Assembly: GCA_031364965.1 (NCBI GenBank)
Contig: JANLXF010000247.1
Location: 1-8,690 of the forward strand
Direction: 5' to 3'
From: JAOUEA01 sp031364965
Lineage (GTDB): Bacteria; Actinomycetota; UBA4738; HRBIN12
DNA: 8,690 bases
A program made the position numbers and the translations under genes. Position 1 is the stretch's first letter; each line of letters begins with the position of its first letter. The notes beneath the pieces are model-generated. The model made no database searches, had not been told where the DNA came from, and saw only the letters and a program-made list of their open reading frames with translations. Below are positions 1-6,902 of the stretch, in pieces.

Positions 1-506
1 GCCTGATCGAGAACGGCCCCATCCCCCGGGTCAAGCCGGTCAAGTTCCTCCTCAACTGGGGCCGCCGGTACTCCCTGTGGGTCATGAACTTCGGCCTCGC
101 GTGCTGCGCGATCGAGTTCATCGCCGCCTCCACGTCCAAGAACGACTTCATCCGGCTCGGCGTGATCCCGTTCGCGCACGGGCCGCGGCAGGCCGACCTC
201 CTCGTGGTGGCGGGCACGCTCACCGACAAGATGGCGCCCGCGCTCAAGCGCGTGTACGACCAGATGCCCGAGCCGAAGTACGTGATCTCGTTCGGATCCT
301 GCTCGAACTGCGGCGGGCCGTACTGGGACTCGTACTCCGTGACCAAGGGCGTCGACCAGATCGTCCCGATCGACGTCTACGTGCCCGGCTGCCCGCCCCG
401 CCCCGAGGCGCTGATGCACGGGATCATCAAGCTGCAGGAGAAGATCAAGCACGAGGACATCCAGGAGAAGTTCAGTGGCAAGCACTCCACGCCCACTTTC
501 TCCTGA
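1..506 (+). CDS. nuoB: NADH-quinone oxidoreductase subunit B (NuoB), 5'-truncated
   Basis: This is the subunit holding 4Fe-4S cluster N2, which hands electrons to quinone at the junction of the peripheral and membrane arms of complex I. The reading frame is open from base 3, so the true start lies upstream; 167 residues are visible. Seen: LACCAIEF, whose adjacent Cys pair (visible residues 34-35) gives two N2 ligands; GSCSNCGG, whose Cys 100 is the third; and VPGCPP, whose Cys 130 is the fourth. PRQAD and the Glu after the Cys pair are also kept. The usual SRYD-type loop after the Cys pair reads STSKND here, and RASPRQ reads AHGPRQ. I associate this variant with the second (short) actinomycete complex I, from memory. 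The stop at 504-506 lies inside the start of nuoC (32-bp overlap), which implies translational coupling. Family identity is certain; subtype is inferred. Confidence 0.97.
   Translation, partial: LIENGPIPRVKPVKFLLNWGRRYSLWVMNFGLACCAIEFIAASTSKNDFIRLGVIPFAHGPRQADLLVVAGTLTDKMAPALKRVYDQMPEPKYVISFGSCSNCGGPYWDSYSVTKGVDQIVPIDVYVPGCPPRPEALMHGIIKLQEKIKHEDIQEKFSGKHSTPTFS
461..477 (+). promoter_or_regulatory. Ribosome binding site fixing the nuoC start
   Basis: GGAG at 464-467 lies 7 nt before the GTG at 475, inside the 3' end of nuoB. The only close alternative start, GTG at 511, has no purine-rich sequence before it and sits against a strong stem-loop at 514-537. The upstream start is therefore preferred. 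Confidence 0.7.
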
Positions 507-1002
507 CGACGTGGGATCGCGCCTTCGGGCGCGATTCGGCGACGACGTGACCGACGCGGCCGAGCAGTACGGCCATCCCGTGCTGACGGTGACGCCGGAT
601 CGCTACCACGAGGTCGTTCGGTTCCTGCGCGACGAGCCCGAGTTCGACTGCGACTACTGCGACTTCACCACGGGCGTGGACTGGGGCGCCGACGGCGGGT
701 TCGAGGTCGTCACCCATCTCTTCTCGACCGCGCACCACCACAACGTGCGTGTGAAGGTCCGGCTCCCGCACGACGAGCCGGTGATCGACACGATCAGTGA
801 CCTGTATCCGACCTGCGACTGGCACGAGCGGGAAACCCACGAGATGTTCGGGATCCGGTTCGCGGGCCACCCCCTGCCGGTCAAGCTGCTCCTGTCCGAG
901 CCCTTCGAGGGCCACCCGCTCCGCAAGGACTTCCCGCTCATGACCCGCGAGGCCAAGCCGTGGCCGGGCGCGGTCGAGGGCGAGGAGGACGAGGACGAAT
1001 GA
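475..1002 (+). CDS. nuoC: NADH-quinone oxidoreductase subunit C (NuoC, 30 kDa type)
   Basis: NuoC is a peripheral-arm subunit that packs against NuoB and NuoD and carries no cofactor. The 175-residue product has the family signature ERETHEMFGIRF (118-129) followed by GHPLRKDFPL (146-155). It is not fused to NuoD, unlike the NuoCD of E. coli. Length is slightly short for the family (about 200). It ends in an acidic tail, EGEEDEDE, whose GAG/GAC codons also form the purine-rich ribosome binding region of nuoH. The GTG start at 475 is chosen for its well-placed GGAG; this makes a 32-bp overlap with nuoB. The stop overlaps the nuoH start as ATGA. The odd point is that nuoD, normally the next gene, is absent. 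Confidence 0.94.
   Translation: MASTPRPLSPDDVGSRLRARFGDDVTDAAEQYGHPVLTVTPDRYHEVVRFLRDEPEFDCDYCDFTTGVDWGADGGFEVVTHLFSTAHHHNVRVKVRLPHDEPVIDTISDLYPTCDWHERETHEMFGIRFAGHPLPVKLLLSEPFEGHPLRKDFPLMTREAKPWPGAVEGEEDEDE
514..537 (+). other. Stable stem-loop with cUUCGg tetraloop in early nuoC
   Basis: Arms 514-523 and 528-537 pair over 10 positions (nine Watson-Crick, one G-U at 515/536) around the loop TTCG at 524-527, closed by a C-G pair. cUUCGg is a known extra-stable RNA tetraloop. It begins 7 nt after the nuoB stop and is not followed by a T-run, so it is not a classical intrinsic terminator. A role in mRNA stability, pausing or balance of NuoB and NuoC output is possible but inferred. The sequence also encodes nuoC residues of the type GSRLRARF, so coincidence in GC-rich coding DNA cannot be excluded. 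Confidence 0.55.
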
Positions 1003-2006
1003 TCGCCCGCGCCGGCGTGTCCGTCTTCGATTCCTGGACCATCGCCTTCTGGCTGGTCCTCTTGCTCAAGACGGCCGCGGTGCTCGTGTTCTTCCTGGTC
1101 GTGCCGCTCGCGGTCGGGTACATGGAGCACAAGGTCATGGCCCACATGCAGTCCCGTGTGGGGCCGATGGAGGCCGGGTCCTTCCACGGGTGGGCGCAGC
1201 TCGTGGCCGACGGCGTGAAGTTCATCCAGAAGGAAGACATCGTCCCCGAGGCCGCCGACCGGGGCGTGTTCTCGCTCGCGCCGGCCGTCGCGATGATCCC
1301 GTATATCGCGATCTTGGTCGTGCTGCCCTTCGGGCCGACCCTGTGGGCGCTCAACCTCGACGTGGGCATCTTCTTCGTGTTGGCGATGTCGAGCGTCTCG
1401 GTGATCGGGGTGCTGATGGCGGGGTGGTCGTCGGCGAACAAGTTCGCGCTGATCGGGGCGCTCCGGGCGGCCGCACAGCTGATCGCGTACGAGTTGCCGC
1501 TGGTCCTAGCGGCGGCCGCGGTCGTGATGCAGGCCGGCACGCTCTCGCTCGTCGGGATCGTCGAGGCGCAGCAAGGGCTCTGGTTCGTGGTCCCGCAGTT
1601 CCTCGGCTTCTTCATCTTCATGACGGCGGCGCTCGCCGAGCTCACGCGCCCCCCGTTCGACATGCCGATCGCCGACTCCGAGATCATCTTCGGCGCCTAC
1701 ACCGAATACACCGGGCTGAAGTTCGCGTTCTTCCTGCTGGCGGAGTACGGCGGGATCGTGGCCCTCACCGGCATCGCCTCCGTCCTGTACCTGGGCGGCT
1801 ACAAGCCGCTGCCGATGGTGCCGCTGCCCGACTGGATGTGGATGTTCGGCAAGATCTTCGCGCTATCGTTCGTCGTCATCTGGCTCCGGGTGAGCTTTCC
1901 GCGCCTGCGCGAGGATCAGTTGCAGCGCTTCTCGTGGCTCGCGCTGATCCCGCTGTCCCTGGTGCAGATCCTGGTGGTGGCGGTCGCCAAGGTTGCGGTG
2001 AAGTAA
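999..2006 (+). CDS. nuoH: NADH-quinone oxidoreductase subunit H (NuoH)
   Basis: NuoH is the membrane subunit that, with NuoB and NuoD, forms the quinone chamber and links quinone reduction to proton movement. The 335-residue product is mostly transmembrane helices. Seen: MEHKVMAHMQSRVGP (42-56), LVADGVKFIQKED (68-80), ANKFALIGALRAAAQLIAYE (146-165) and ELTRPPFDMPIADSE (214-228), then AYTEYTGLKFAFFLLAEY (233-250). The usual GPNRVG loop reads GPMEAG, and PEAE-type acids read PIAD; I recall the latter as common in actinomycetes. The ATG at 999 overlaps the nuoC stop by 4 bp and has GAGGAGG-like sequence 4-15 nt before it. The frame is open back to 960, but starting there would only run through the NuoC tail. 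Confidence 0.96.
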   Translation: MIARAGVSVFDSWTIAFWLVLLLKTAAVLVFFLVVPLAVGYMEHKVMAHMQSRVGPMEAGSFHGWAQLVADGVKFIQKEDIVPEAADRGVFSLAPAVAMIPYIAILVVLPFGPTLWALNLDVGIFFVLAMSSVSVIGVLMAGWSSANKFALIGALRAAAQLIAYELPLVLAAAAVVMQAGTLSLVGIVEAQQGLWFVVPQFLGFFIFMTAALAELTRPPFDMPIADSEIIFGAYTEYTGLKFAFFLLAEYGGIVALTGIASVLYLGGYKPLPMVPLPDWMWMFGKIFALSFVVIWLRVSFPRLREDQLQRFSWLALIPLSLVQILVVAVAKVAVK

Positions 2007-2034
2007 CGGCACACGGAGAAGGGGAGGGGGCGAA

Positions 2035-2547
2035 GTGGCAGACACAGACAAGCTCGACCAGCCGGAGTCCGGCGTGGGTCAGGGCCTGATCAAGGGGCTC
2101 GGGGTCACGCTGAAGACGATGCTGAAGCCGGCCATCACCGTGCAGTACCCGCACGTGAAACCCGACCTGCCCCCGCGCACCCGGGGTGTCATCGCGCTGA
2201 AGCAGGAGAACTGCACGGTCTGCTACAAGTGCGCACGCGAGTGTCCCGACTGGTGCATCTACATCGACGCCCACAAGGAATCCCACGACCCCGCGGGGGG
2301 TGGCCGAGCCCGATCGGCCAAGATCCTCGATCGGTTCGCGATCGACTACGCGCTCTGCATGTACTGCGGCATCTGCGTCGAGGTGTGCCCGTTCGATGCG
2401 TTGTTCTGGAGCCCGGAGTTCGAGTACGCCGAGTACGAGATGGACGAGCTCCTACATGAGAAGGAGCGCCTCGAGGACTGGACCTACACCGTGCTGCCCC
2501 CGCCCGCCCTCGAAGAGGGCGCCGAGCCGCTCGGGGAGGCCTCCTAG
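2035..2547 (+). CDS. nuoI: NADH-quinone oxidoreductase subunit I (NuoI), 2x[4Fe-4S]
   Basis: NuoI is the ferredoxin-like subunit carrying clusters N6a and N6b, which pass electrons on to N2 in NuoB. The 170-residue product has two full cluster motifs: C60-x2-C63-x2-C66-x3-C70-P and C108-x2-C111-x2-C114-x3-C118-P. No cluster ligand is missing. An N-terminal stretch (about residues 14-36) is the membrane-surface helix region. The 34 residues between the last Cys of the first motif and the next are rich in Asp, Arg and Gly. The C-terminus (DWTYTVLPPP onward) is Pro/Glu-rich. The GTG start at 2035 lies 28 bp after the nuoH stop and is preceded by a very strong run, GGGGAGGGGG (2021-2030). Electrons must reach it from something other than an adjacent NuoEFG. 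Confidence 0.96.
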   Translation: MADTDKLDQPESGVGQGLIKGLGVTLKTMLKPAITVQYPHVKPDLPPRTRGVIALKQENCTVCYKCARECPDWCIYIDAHKESHDPAGGGRARSAKILDRFAIDYALCMYCGICVEVCPFDALFWSPEFEYAEYEMDELLHEKERLEDWTYTVLPPPALEEGAEPLGEAS

Positions 2548-2548
2548 C

Positions 2549-3052
2549 ATGTCGGGACAGGAGTACGCGTTCATCGTGCTCGCGGTGGTGGGCTCGGTCG
2601 CGGCGATCGCCGTGGTGACGGCGCGAAACGTCGTGCATGCCGCCCTGTACCTCGTGGTGACCCTGCTCTCGGTGGGGGGCGTCTACCTGCTCGTGGGAGC
2701 GGAGTTCCTCGGCTGGGTCCAGATCTTGATCTACGTGGGCGCGATCGTGATCTTGTTCCTGTTCGGCTTGATGCTCACGAAGGCGCCGATCGGTCGTGAC
2801 GTCCTCGACAACCACCAACGCTGGCTGGCTGCGCTCGTGGGCGCGCTCGTCTTCGCCGGCCTGGTCTTCCTCGTGCAGGACGCCTTCCCGCTGCAAGACG
2901 CCGTGGCCACCGAGAGCTTCCAGGGCACGACGGGCCTGATCGGCGACGCCATCTTCCGGCGCTACGTCCTGCCGTTCGAGGCGATCTCGTTCCTGTTGCT
3001 CGCCGCCCTCATCGGCGCGATCGTGCTGGCGAGGAAGGACGAGTCCACATGA
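2549..3052 (+). CDS. nuoJ: NADH-quinone oxidoreductase subunit J (NuoJ)
   Basis: NuoJ is a small membrane subunit between NuoH and the antiporter-like subunits, part of the central hydrophilic axis. The 167-residue product has about five transmembrane helices. Seen: AEFLGWVQILIYVGAIVILFL (starting at residue 51), which contains the family's conserved TM3 Tyr-Val-Gly-Ala (62-65), and a typical final helix near 140-161 (YVLPFEAISFLLLAALIGAI). The ATG at 2549 starts one base after the nuoI stop, and GGAGG at 2535-2539 lies 9 nt upstream. The open frame extends upstream to 2300, but that part is only a shadow of nuoI. The stop overlaps the nuoK start as ATGA. Confidence 0.95.
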   Translation: MSGQEYAFIVLAVVGSVAAIAVVTARNVVHAALYLVVTLLSVGGVYLLVGAEFLGWVQILIYVGAIVILFLFGLMLTKAPIGRDVLDNHQRWLAALVGALVFAGLVFLVQDAFPLQDAVATESFQGTTGLIGDAIFRRYVLPFEAISFLLLAALIGAIVLARKDEST

Positions 3053-3351
3053 TCCGGCTCCCGCTCATCCTCTTCTTCTCGGCCCTGCTGTTCTCCGCGG
3101 GGGTCTACGGCGTGCTGGCCCGCCGCAACGCGATCATGGTGCTGATGGCGATCGAGCTGATGCTGAACGCGGTGAACGTGAACCTGATCGGATTCTCGGC
3201 CCAGCTCAAGGACGTGAACGGGCAGATCTTCGCCCTGTTCGTGATCGCCGTGGCCGCCGCCGAGGTCGGGATCGGGCTCGCGATCGTGATCTTGCTGTTC
3301 CGCAACCGTGAATCGATCAACATCGACGAGGTGAACCTCCTCAAGTGGTAG
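3049..3351 (+). CDS. nuoK: NADH-quinone oxidoreductase subunit K (NuoK)
   Basis: NuoK is a three-helix membrane subunit homologous to MrpC, part of the proton path. At 100 residues it has the family's normal length. Both membrane glutamates known to matter in E. coli NuoK are present at the same numbers: E36 in MAIELMLNAVNV and E72 in AAAEVGIGLAIVILLFR. The ATG overlaps the nuoJ stop by 4 bp, with AAGGA at 3035-3039, 9 nt upstream. The stop TAG at 3349-3351 lies inside the possible nuoL start. Nothing unusual is seen in the protein. Confidence 0.97.
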   Translation: MIRLPLILFFSALLFSAGVYGVLARRNAIMVLMAIELMLNAVNVNLIGFSAQLKDVNGQIFALFVIAVAAAEVGIGLAIVILLFRNRESINIDEVNLLKW

Positions 3352-3371
3352 CCGAGACGGGAGCCGCCGTG
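3328..3371 (+). promoter_or_regulatory. Two competing ribosome binding sites and starts for nuoL
   Basis: GAGGTGA at 3328-3334 lies 10 nt before GTG 3345, which overlaps nuoK by 7 bp. GGGAG at 3359-3363 lies 5 nt before GTG 3369. The first site sits in a small inverted repeat, GAGG-TGAA-CCTC (3328-3339), which could mask it. Both starts are in the same frame and differ by 8 residues, so the protein is hardly changed. I keep the longer form but do not regard the choice as settled. Confidence 0.5.
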
Positions 3372-5330
3372 GCCGGATCGGTCAACGTGTTCGTGCGGTA
3401 CGCGTGGCTGATCCCGTTGCTGCCGATCGCCTCGGCCTGCCTCACCCTGTTCTTCGGCAAGCGAACGCCCGGCAGAGGCGCCGTGTACGGCATCGCGGCG
3501 CTCGCGACGACGATGCTGATGTCGCTGGGCGTCCTCTGGCACTTCGTGCAGGGCAACGGCGTGTACGCCCCGGCGGGTCTCGAATGGTTCACGATCGGCC
3601 CCCTCCGTCTCGAGCTGGGGATGTACGTCGACGGCCTCACCGCGGCGATGCTCGTGGTGGTCACGACGATCTCGCTGATGGTGCACATCTACTCCCTGGG
3701 CTACATGCACGGCGACGCGCGCTTCACCTGGTTCTACTTCGTGCTCTCGATGTTCACCGCGGCGATGCTCACCGTCGTGATCGCGAACAACCTGATCGAG
3801 CTGCTGATCGGGTGGGAGGTCATGGGGGTCTGCTCGTACCTGCTGATCGGCCACTGGTACGAGGAGAAGCAGAACTCGAACGCGGCGATCAAGGCGTTCA
3901 TCACGACCCGGATCGGGGACATCCCCTTCATGTTCGGGATCATCATGCTGATCGCCGCGACCGGCTTCACCACGACGAACATCGTGGGCGTGGGTGAGGC
4001 GATCAAGGAGCCGGCGATCTCGGCGCTCTTCGTCTCGATGGCCGCGATCCTGCTGTTCGGCGGCACGATCGGGAAGTCGGCGCAGTTCCCCTTGCACGTG
4101 TGGCTCCCCGACGCCATGGCGGGCCCCACGCCGGTGTCCGCCCTGATCCACGCGGCCACGATGGTCGCGGCCGGCGTCTACCTCGTCGGGCGGTTGTTCG
4201 AGGTCTTCCTCCACGCCGAGCCGTGGGTGCTCACCACCGTCAGCATCATCGCGGCGATCACGACCTTGGGGGCGGCGCTCCTCGCGATCGTCCAGGACGA
4301 CATCAAGCGCGTGCTCGCCTACTCCACGCTCTCGCAGCTGTCGTACATGGTCGCGGGGCTCTCGATGGGCGAAGAGGGCATGACCGCCGGGTTCTTCCAT
4401 CTGTTCACCCACGCCTTCTTCAAGGCGCTGCTCTTCCTCGGTGCGGGCGCGGTGATCCACGCCGTGCACTCCAACGACATGAGCGACATGGGCGGCCTGC
4501 GCAAACAGATGCCGATCACGTTCTGGACCATGATCATCGGCTCCCTCGCCCTGGCCGGGATCTTCCCGCTCGCGGGGTTCTGGTCCAAGGACGAGCTCCT
4601 CGTCGTGGCGCAGGAGACCGGCCACACGTGGCTCTTCGTGGTCTTCCTGGTCACCGCGGCGATCACGGCCTTCTACACGATGCGGATGGTGATGCTCACG
4701 TTCTTCGGCGACTACCGGGGGCACGGCCACCCGCACGAGGCGCCGTCGACGATGACCGGGCCGTTGATCTTCCTCGCGCTCTGCACCGTGGGCGTAGGGT
4801 TCCTCGGTGCGCCGCAGCTGGGCTCGGTCTTCGGCGACTGGGTCTTCTTCGAGCAGCCGCACGCGGGCACGTTCGTGGCCTGGATCGCGCTGCTCAGCAC
4901 GGTCGTGGCGGTGGGCGGTCTCGCGGTGGGCTATCGGCTCTACCAGCGGCGCGCGGAGCGCGACCCCATGGAATCGGCCCTCGGCCCCATGTGGAACGTG
5001 CTCCAGCACCGCTACTACATCGACGCGTTCTACATGCGGGCGATCATCTACCCGACGCGCGACACGCTGTCGGCGGCGGTCTACTGGACCAACCAGCACG
5101 TGCTCGACGCCGCCGTCAACGGGGCGGCCGCGCTCGCGCGGGGCCTGTCGCACGTCATCATGTGGTTCGACCGCACCATCATCGACGGGTTCGTGAACGG
5201 GCTCGGCGAGACCGCAGGCAGCACGGGCGGCCTGCTGAAGAAAGTGCAATCGGGGAACGTCCAGTGGTACGCGGCCGGCCTGTTCGTCGGCGTGATCGCG
5301 CTGGCGATCGCGTTCATCCGCATCGCGTGA
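3345..5330 (+). CDS. nuoL: NADH-quinone oxidoreductase subunit L (NuoL)
   Basis: NuoL is the distal antiporter-like proton-pumping subunit (MrpA family) with the long lateral helix. The product is 661 residues (653 from GTG 3369), a little longer than E. coli NuoL at about 613. Seen: GWEVMGVCSYLLIGHWYEE with TM5 Glu 158; GKSAQFPLHVWLPDAMAGPT with TM7 Lys 244; ALIHAATMVAAGVYLVGR; DDIKRVLAYSTLSQLSY; FHLFTHAFFKALLFLGAG with His 352, His 356 and Lys 360; and GFWSKDE with TM12 Lys 415. All the charged residues expected along the pump axis are present. The C-terminal about 150 residues include the region typical of the lateral helix and a last transmembrane segment (WYAAGLFVGVIALAIAFIRI). The gap to nuoM is 19 bp. 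Confidence 0.97.
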   Translation: MVAETGAAVAGSVNVFVRYAWLIPLLPIASACLTLFFGKRTPGRGAVYGIAALATTMLMSLGVLWHFVQGNGVYAPAGLEWFTIGPLRLELGMYVDGLTAAMLVVVTTISLMVHIYSLGYMHGDARFTWFYFVLSMFTAAMLTVVIANNLIELLIGWEVMGVCSYLLIGHWYEEKQNSNAAIKAFITTRIGDIPFMFGIIMLIAATGFTTTNIVGVGEAIKEPAISALFVSMAAILLFGGTIGKSAQFPLHVWLPDAMAGPTPVSALIHAATMVAAGVYLVGRLFEVFLHAEPWVLTTVSIIAAITTLGAALLAIVQDDIKRVLAYSTLSQLSYMVAGLSMGEEGMTAGFFHLFTHAFFKALLFLGAGAVIHAVHSNDMSDMGGLRKQMPITFWTMIIGSLALAGIFPLAGFWSKDELLVVAQETGHTWLFVVFLVTAAITAFYTMRMVMLTFFGDYRGHGHPHEAPSTMTGPLIFLALCTVGVGFLGAPQLGSVFGDWVFFEQPHAGTFVAWIALLSTVVAVGGLAVGYRLYQRRAERDPMESALGPMWNVLQHRYYIDAFYMRAIIYPTRDTLSAAVYWTNQHVLDAAVNGAAALARGLSHVIMWFDRTIIDGFVNGLGETAGSTGGLLKKVQSGNVQWYAAGLFVGVIALAIAFIRIA

Positions 5331-5349
5331 TCAGAGGAGAGAGGCTTCG

Positions 5350-6888
5350 ATGAACTGGCACAACTCGGCGATCACGGTCACGACGCTGTTACCGATCCTC
5401 GGCGCGCTCGTGATCATCTGCGTGCCGAAGGACAAGGATCGCTTGATCCGCGGCCTCGGGATCTTCTTCACGGCGGCCGCGCTCGTGCTGGCGATCGCGA
5501 TCGCCGTCGGATTCGACTACGGCACCGGCGACTTCCAGTTCGTCTTGAACGTCAAGTGGATCGAGACGATCGGTGCCAACTACCACGTGGGCATCGACGG
5601 GATCTCGATGCCGCTCTACGTGCTGACCTTCCTGCTGTCGTTCCTGTGCGCGATCTACACGTGGCGCTACGTGCCCGACCCCGGCCGCACGAAGGCGTTC
5701 CTCGCGTTGATGCTGCTCCTGGAGACCGGCATGGCCGGGACGTTCATCGCCTTCGACCTGATCCTGTTCTTCGTGTTCTGGGAGATGGTCCTGGTCCCGA
5801 TGTACTTCCTGATCGCGATCTGGGGCTCGGCGAACCGCGAATACGCCTCGATCAAGTTCTTCCTCTACACGCTGTTCGGGTCCGTGTTCATGCTGCTGGG
5901 GTTCCTGGCACTCTACTTCAGCGGGCCCACCGACGCCCTGGGGCACCACACCTTCGACATGCTGCGACTCACCGAGTTCGGCGCCGGCGGAGGCTTCAGC
6001 CGCACCTTCCAGCTGGTCGTGTTCGGTGGGATCGCCCTGGGCCTCGCGGTGAAGGTCCCGATGTGGCCGTTCCACACGTGGCTGCCCGACGCCCACACCG
6101 AGGCCCCGACGATCGGCTCGGTGCTCCTGGCAGGGATCATGCTGAAGATGGGCACCTACGGGTTCATCCGCATCGCGATCCCGATGCTGCCCGAGGGAGC
6201 GCATGCGTACGCCCCTTGGATCGGCGGTCTCGCCGTGATCGGCATCGTCTACGCGTCGCTGGCCTGCCTCGCGCAGAAGGACCTGAAACGACTGATCGCC
6301 TTCTCCTCGGTCGGCCACATGGGATTCGTGATGCTCGGCATCGCGACGCTCACCCCGATCGGGATCCAGGCCGCGATCTTCGGGATGGTGGCGCACGGAG
6401 TCATCACCGGCATGCTGTTCTTCTGCGTGGGGTCGATCTACGACCGCTATCACACCCGGGAGATCGCGGTGATCGGCGGCGGCATGGCCCAGGAGATGCC
6501 CAAGCTCGCCGGGGTCTTCGCGTTCGTGGCGATCGCGTCGCTGGGCCTGCCCGGCCTCGCGGGCTTCTGGGGTGAGGTCATGTCGCTGCTCTCGTCCTTC
6601 AACCCTGCGCCGGGCCTCAATGTCGGCCTGTTCCGCGCGTACATGGTGGCGGGAGGCGTCGGCACGGTCCTGACCGCGGGGTACTTCCTGTGGATGTTGC
6701 AGCGCGTCAATATGGGGACGCTGCCCGAACGCTGGAGCGGCAAGGGCTTCCGCGACATCATCGCGGTGGAGTGGCTCGCGTGGCTCCCCCTCCTGGCCCT
6801 CACCCTCGTGCTCGGGCTCTTCCCGCGCCTGGTCTTCGGCATCACCGATAACGCGGTCGGTGCCCTCACGAGCCTGATCGGCAGGTGA
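5350..6888 (+). CDS. nuoM: NADH-quinone oxidoreductase subunit M (NuoM)
   Basis: NuoM is the middle antiporter-like proton-pumping subunit of the membrane arm. The 512-residue product has about 14 transmembrane helices. Seen: FWEMVLVPMYFLIAIWG with TM5 Glu 145; GLAVKVPMWPFHTWLPDAHT with TM7 Lys 235; SVLLAGIMLKMGTYGFIR with TM8 Lys 266; DLKRLIAFSSVGHMGFVMLG; and GLAGFWGEVMSL with TM12 Glu 408. These match the E. coli NuoM key residues E144, K234, K265 and E407 with an offset of one, so the full set is kept. The ATG at 5350 is preceded by AGAGGAGAGAGG (5333-5344), leaving 5 nt. The gene is followed by nuoN with an 11-bp gap. Confidence 0.97.
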   Translation: MNWHNSAITVTTLLPILGALVIICVPKDKDRLIRGLGIFFTAAALVLAIAIAVGFDYGTGDFQFVLNVKWIETIGANYHVGIDGISMPLYVLTFLLSFLCAIYTWRYVPDPGRTKAFLALMLLLETGMAGTFIAFDLILFFVFWEMVLVPMYFLIAIWGSANREYASIKFFLYTLFGSVFMLLGFLALYFSGPTDALGHHTFDMLRLTEFGAGGGFSRTFQLVVFGGIALGLAVKVPMWPFHTWLPDAHTEAPTIGSVLLAGIMLKMGTYGFIRIAIPMLPEGAHAYAPWIGGLAVIGIVYASLACLAQKDLKRLIAFSSVGHMGFVMLGIATLTPIGIQAAIFGMVAHGVITGMLFFCVGSIYDRYHTREIAVIGGGMAQEMPKLAGVFAFVAIASLGLPGLAGFWGEVMSLLSSFNPAPGLNVGLFRAYMVAGGVGTVLTAGYFLWMLQRVNMGTLPERWSGKGFRDIIAVEWLAWLPLLALTLVLGLFPRLVFGITDNAVGALTSLIGR

Positions 6889-6902
6889 CCGGAGCCCCCA
6901 TG
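6883..6902 (+). promoter_or_regulatory. Ribosome binding site fixing the nuoN start
   Basis: GGAG at 6891-6894 lies 5 nt before ATG 6900. An in-frame GTG at 6885 overlaps the nuoM stop but has no good purine-rich site before it. Starting at 6900 also gives a normal NuoN N-terminus (MDIDYRALLPELIL). Confidence 0.7.

Noticed and set aside
3105..5249. Very long antisense open frame (714 codons) opposite nuoK and nuoL
   Set aside because: It mirrors GC-rich codon use of nuoL; its product is Arg/His/Asp-rich low-complexity sequence with no recognisable domain. A shadow.
4100..5353. Long same-strand open frames offset from nuoL, nuoM and nuoN (for example 4100-5353, 5556-6575, 6998-8419)
   Set aside because: Arg/Gly/Ala-rich out-of-frame translations of conserved genes, expected at this GC content.
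5302..5510. Repeated GCGATCGC-like octamers, resembling the cyanobacterial HIP1 repeat
   Set aside because: They fall in frame as Ala-Ile-Ala codons (GCG ATC GCG) in membrane helices; codon choice explains them.
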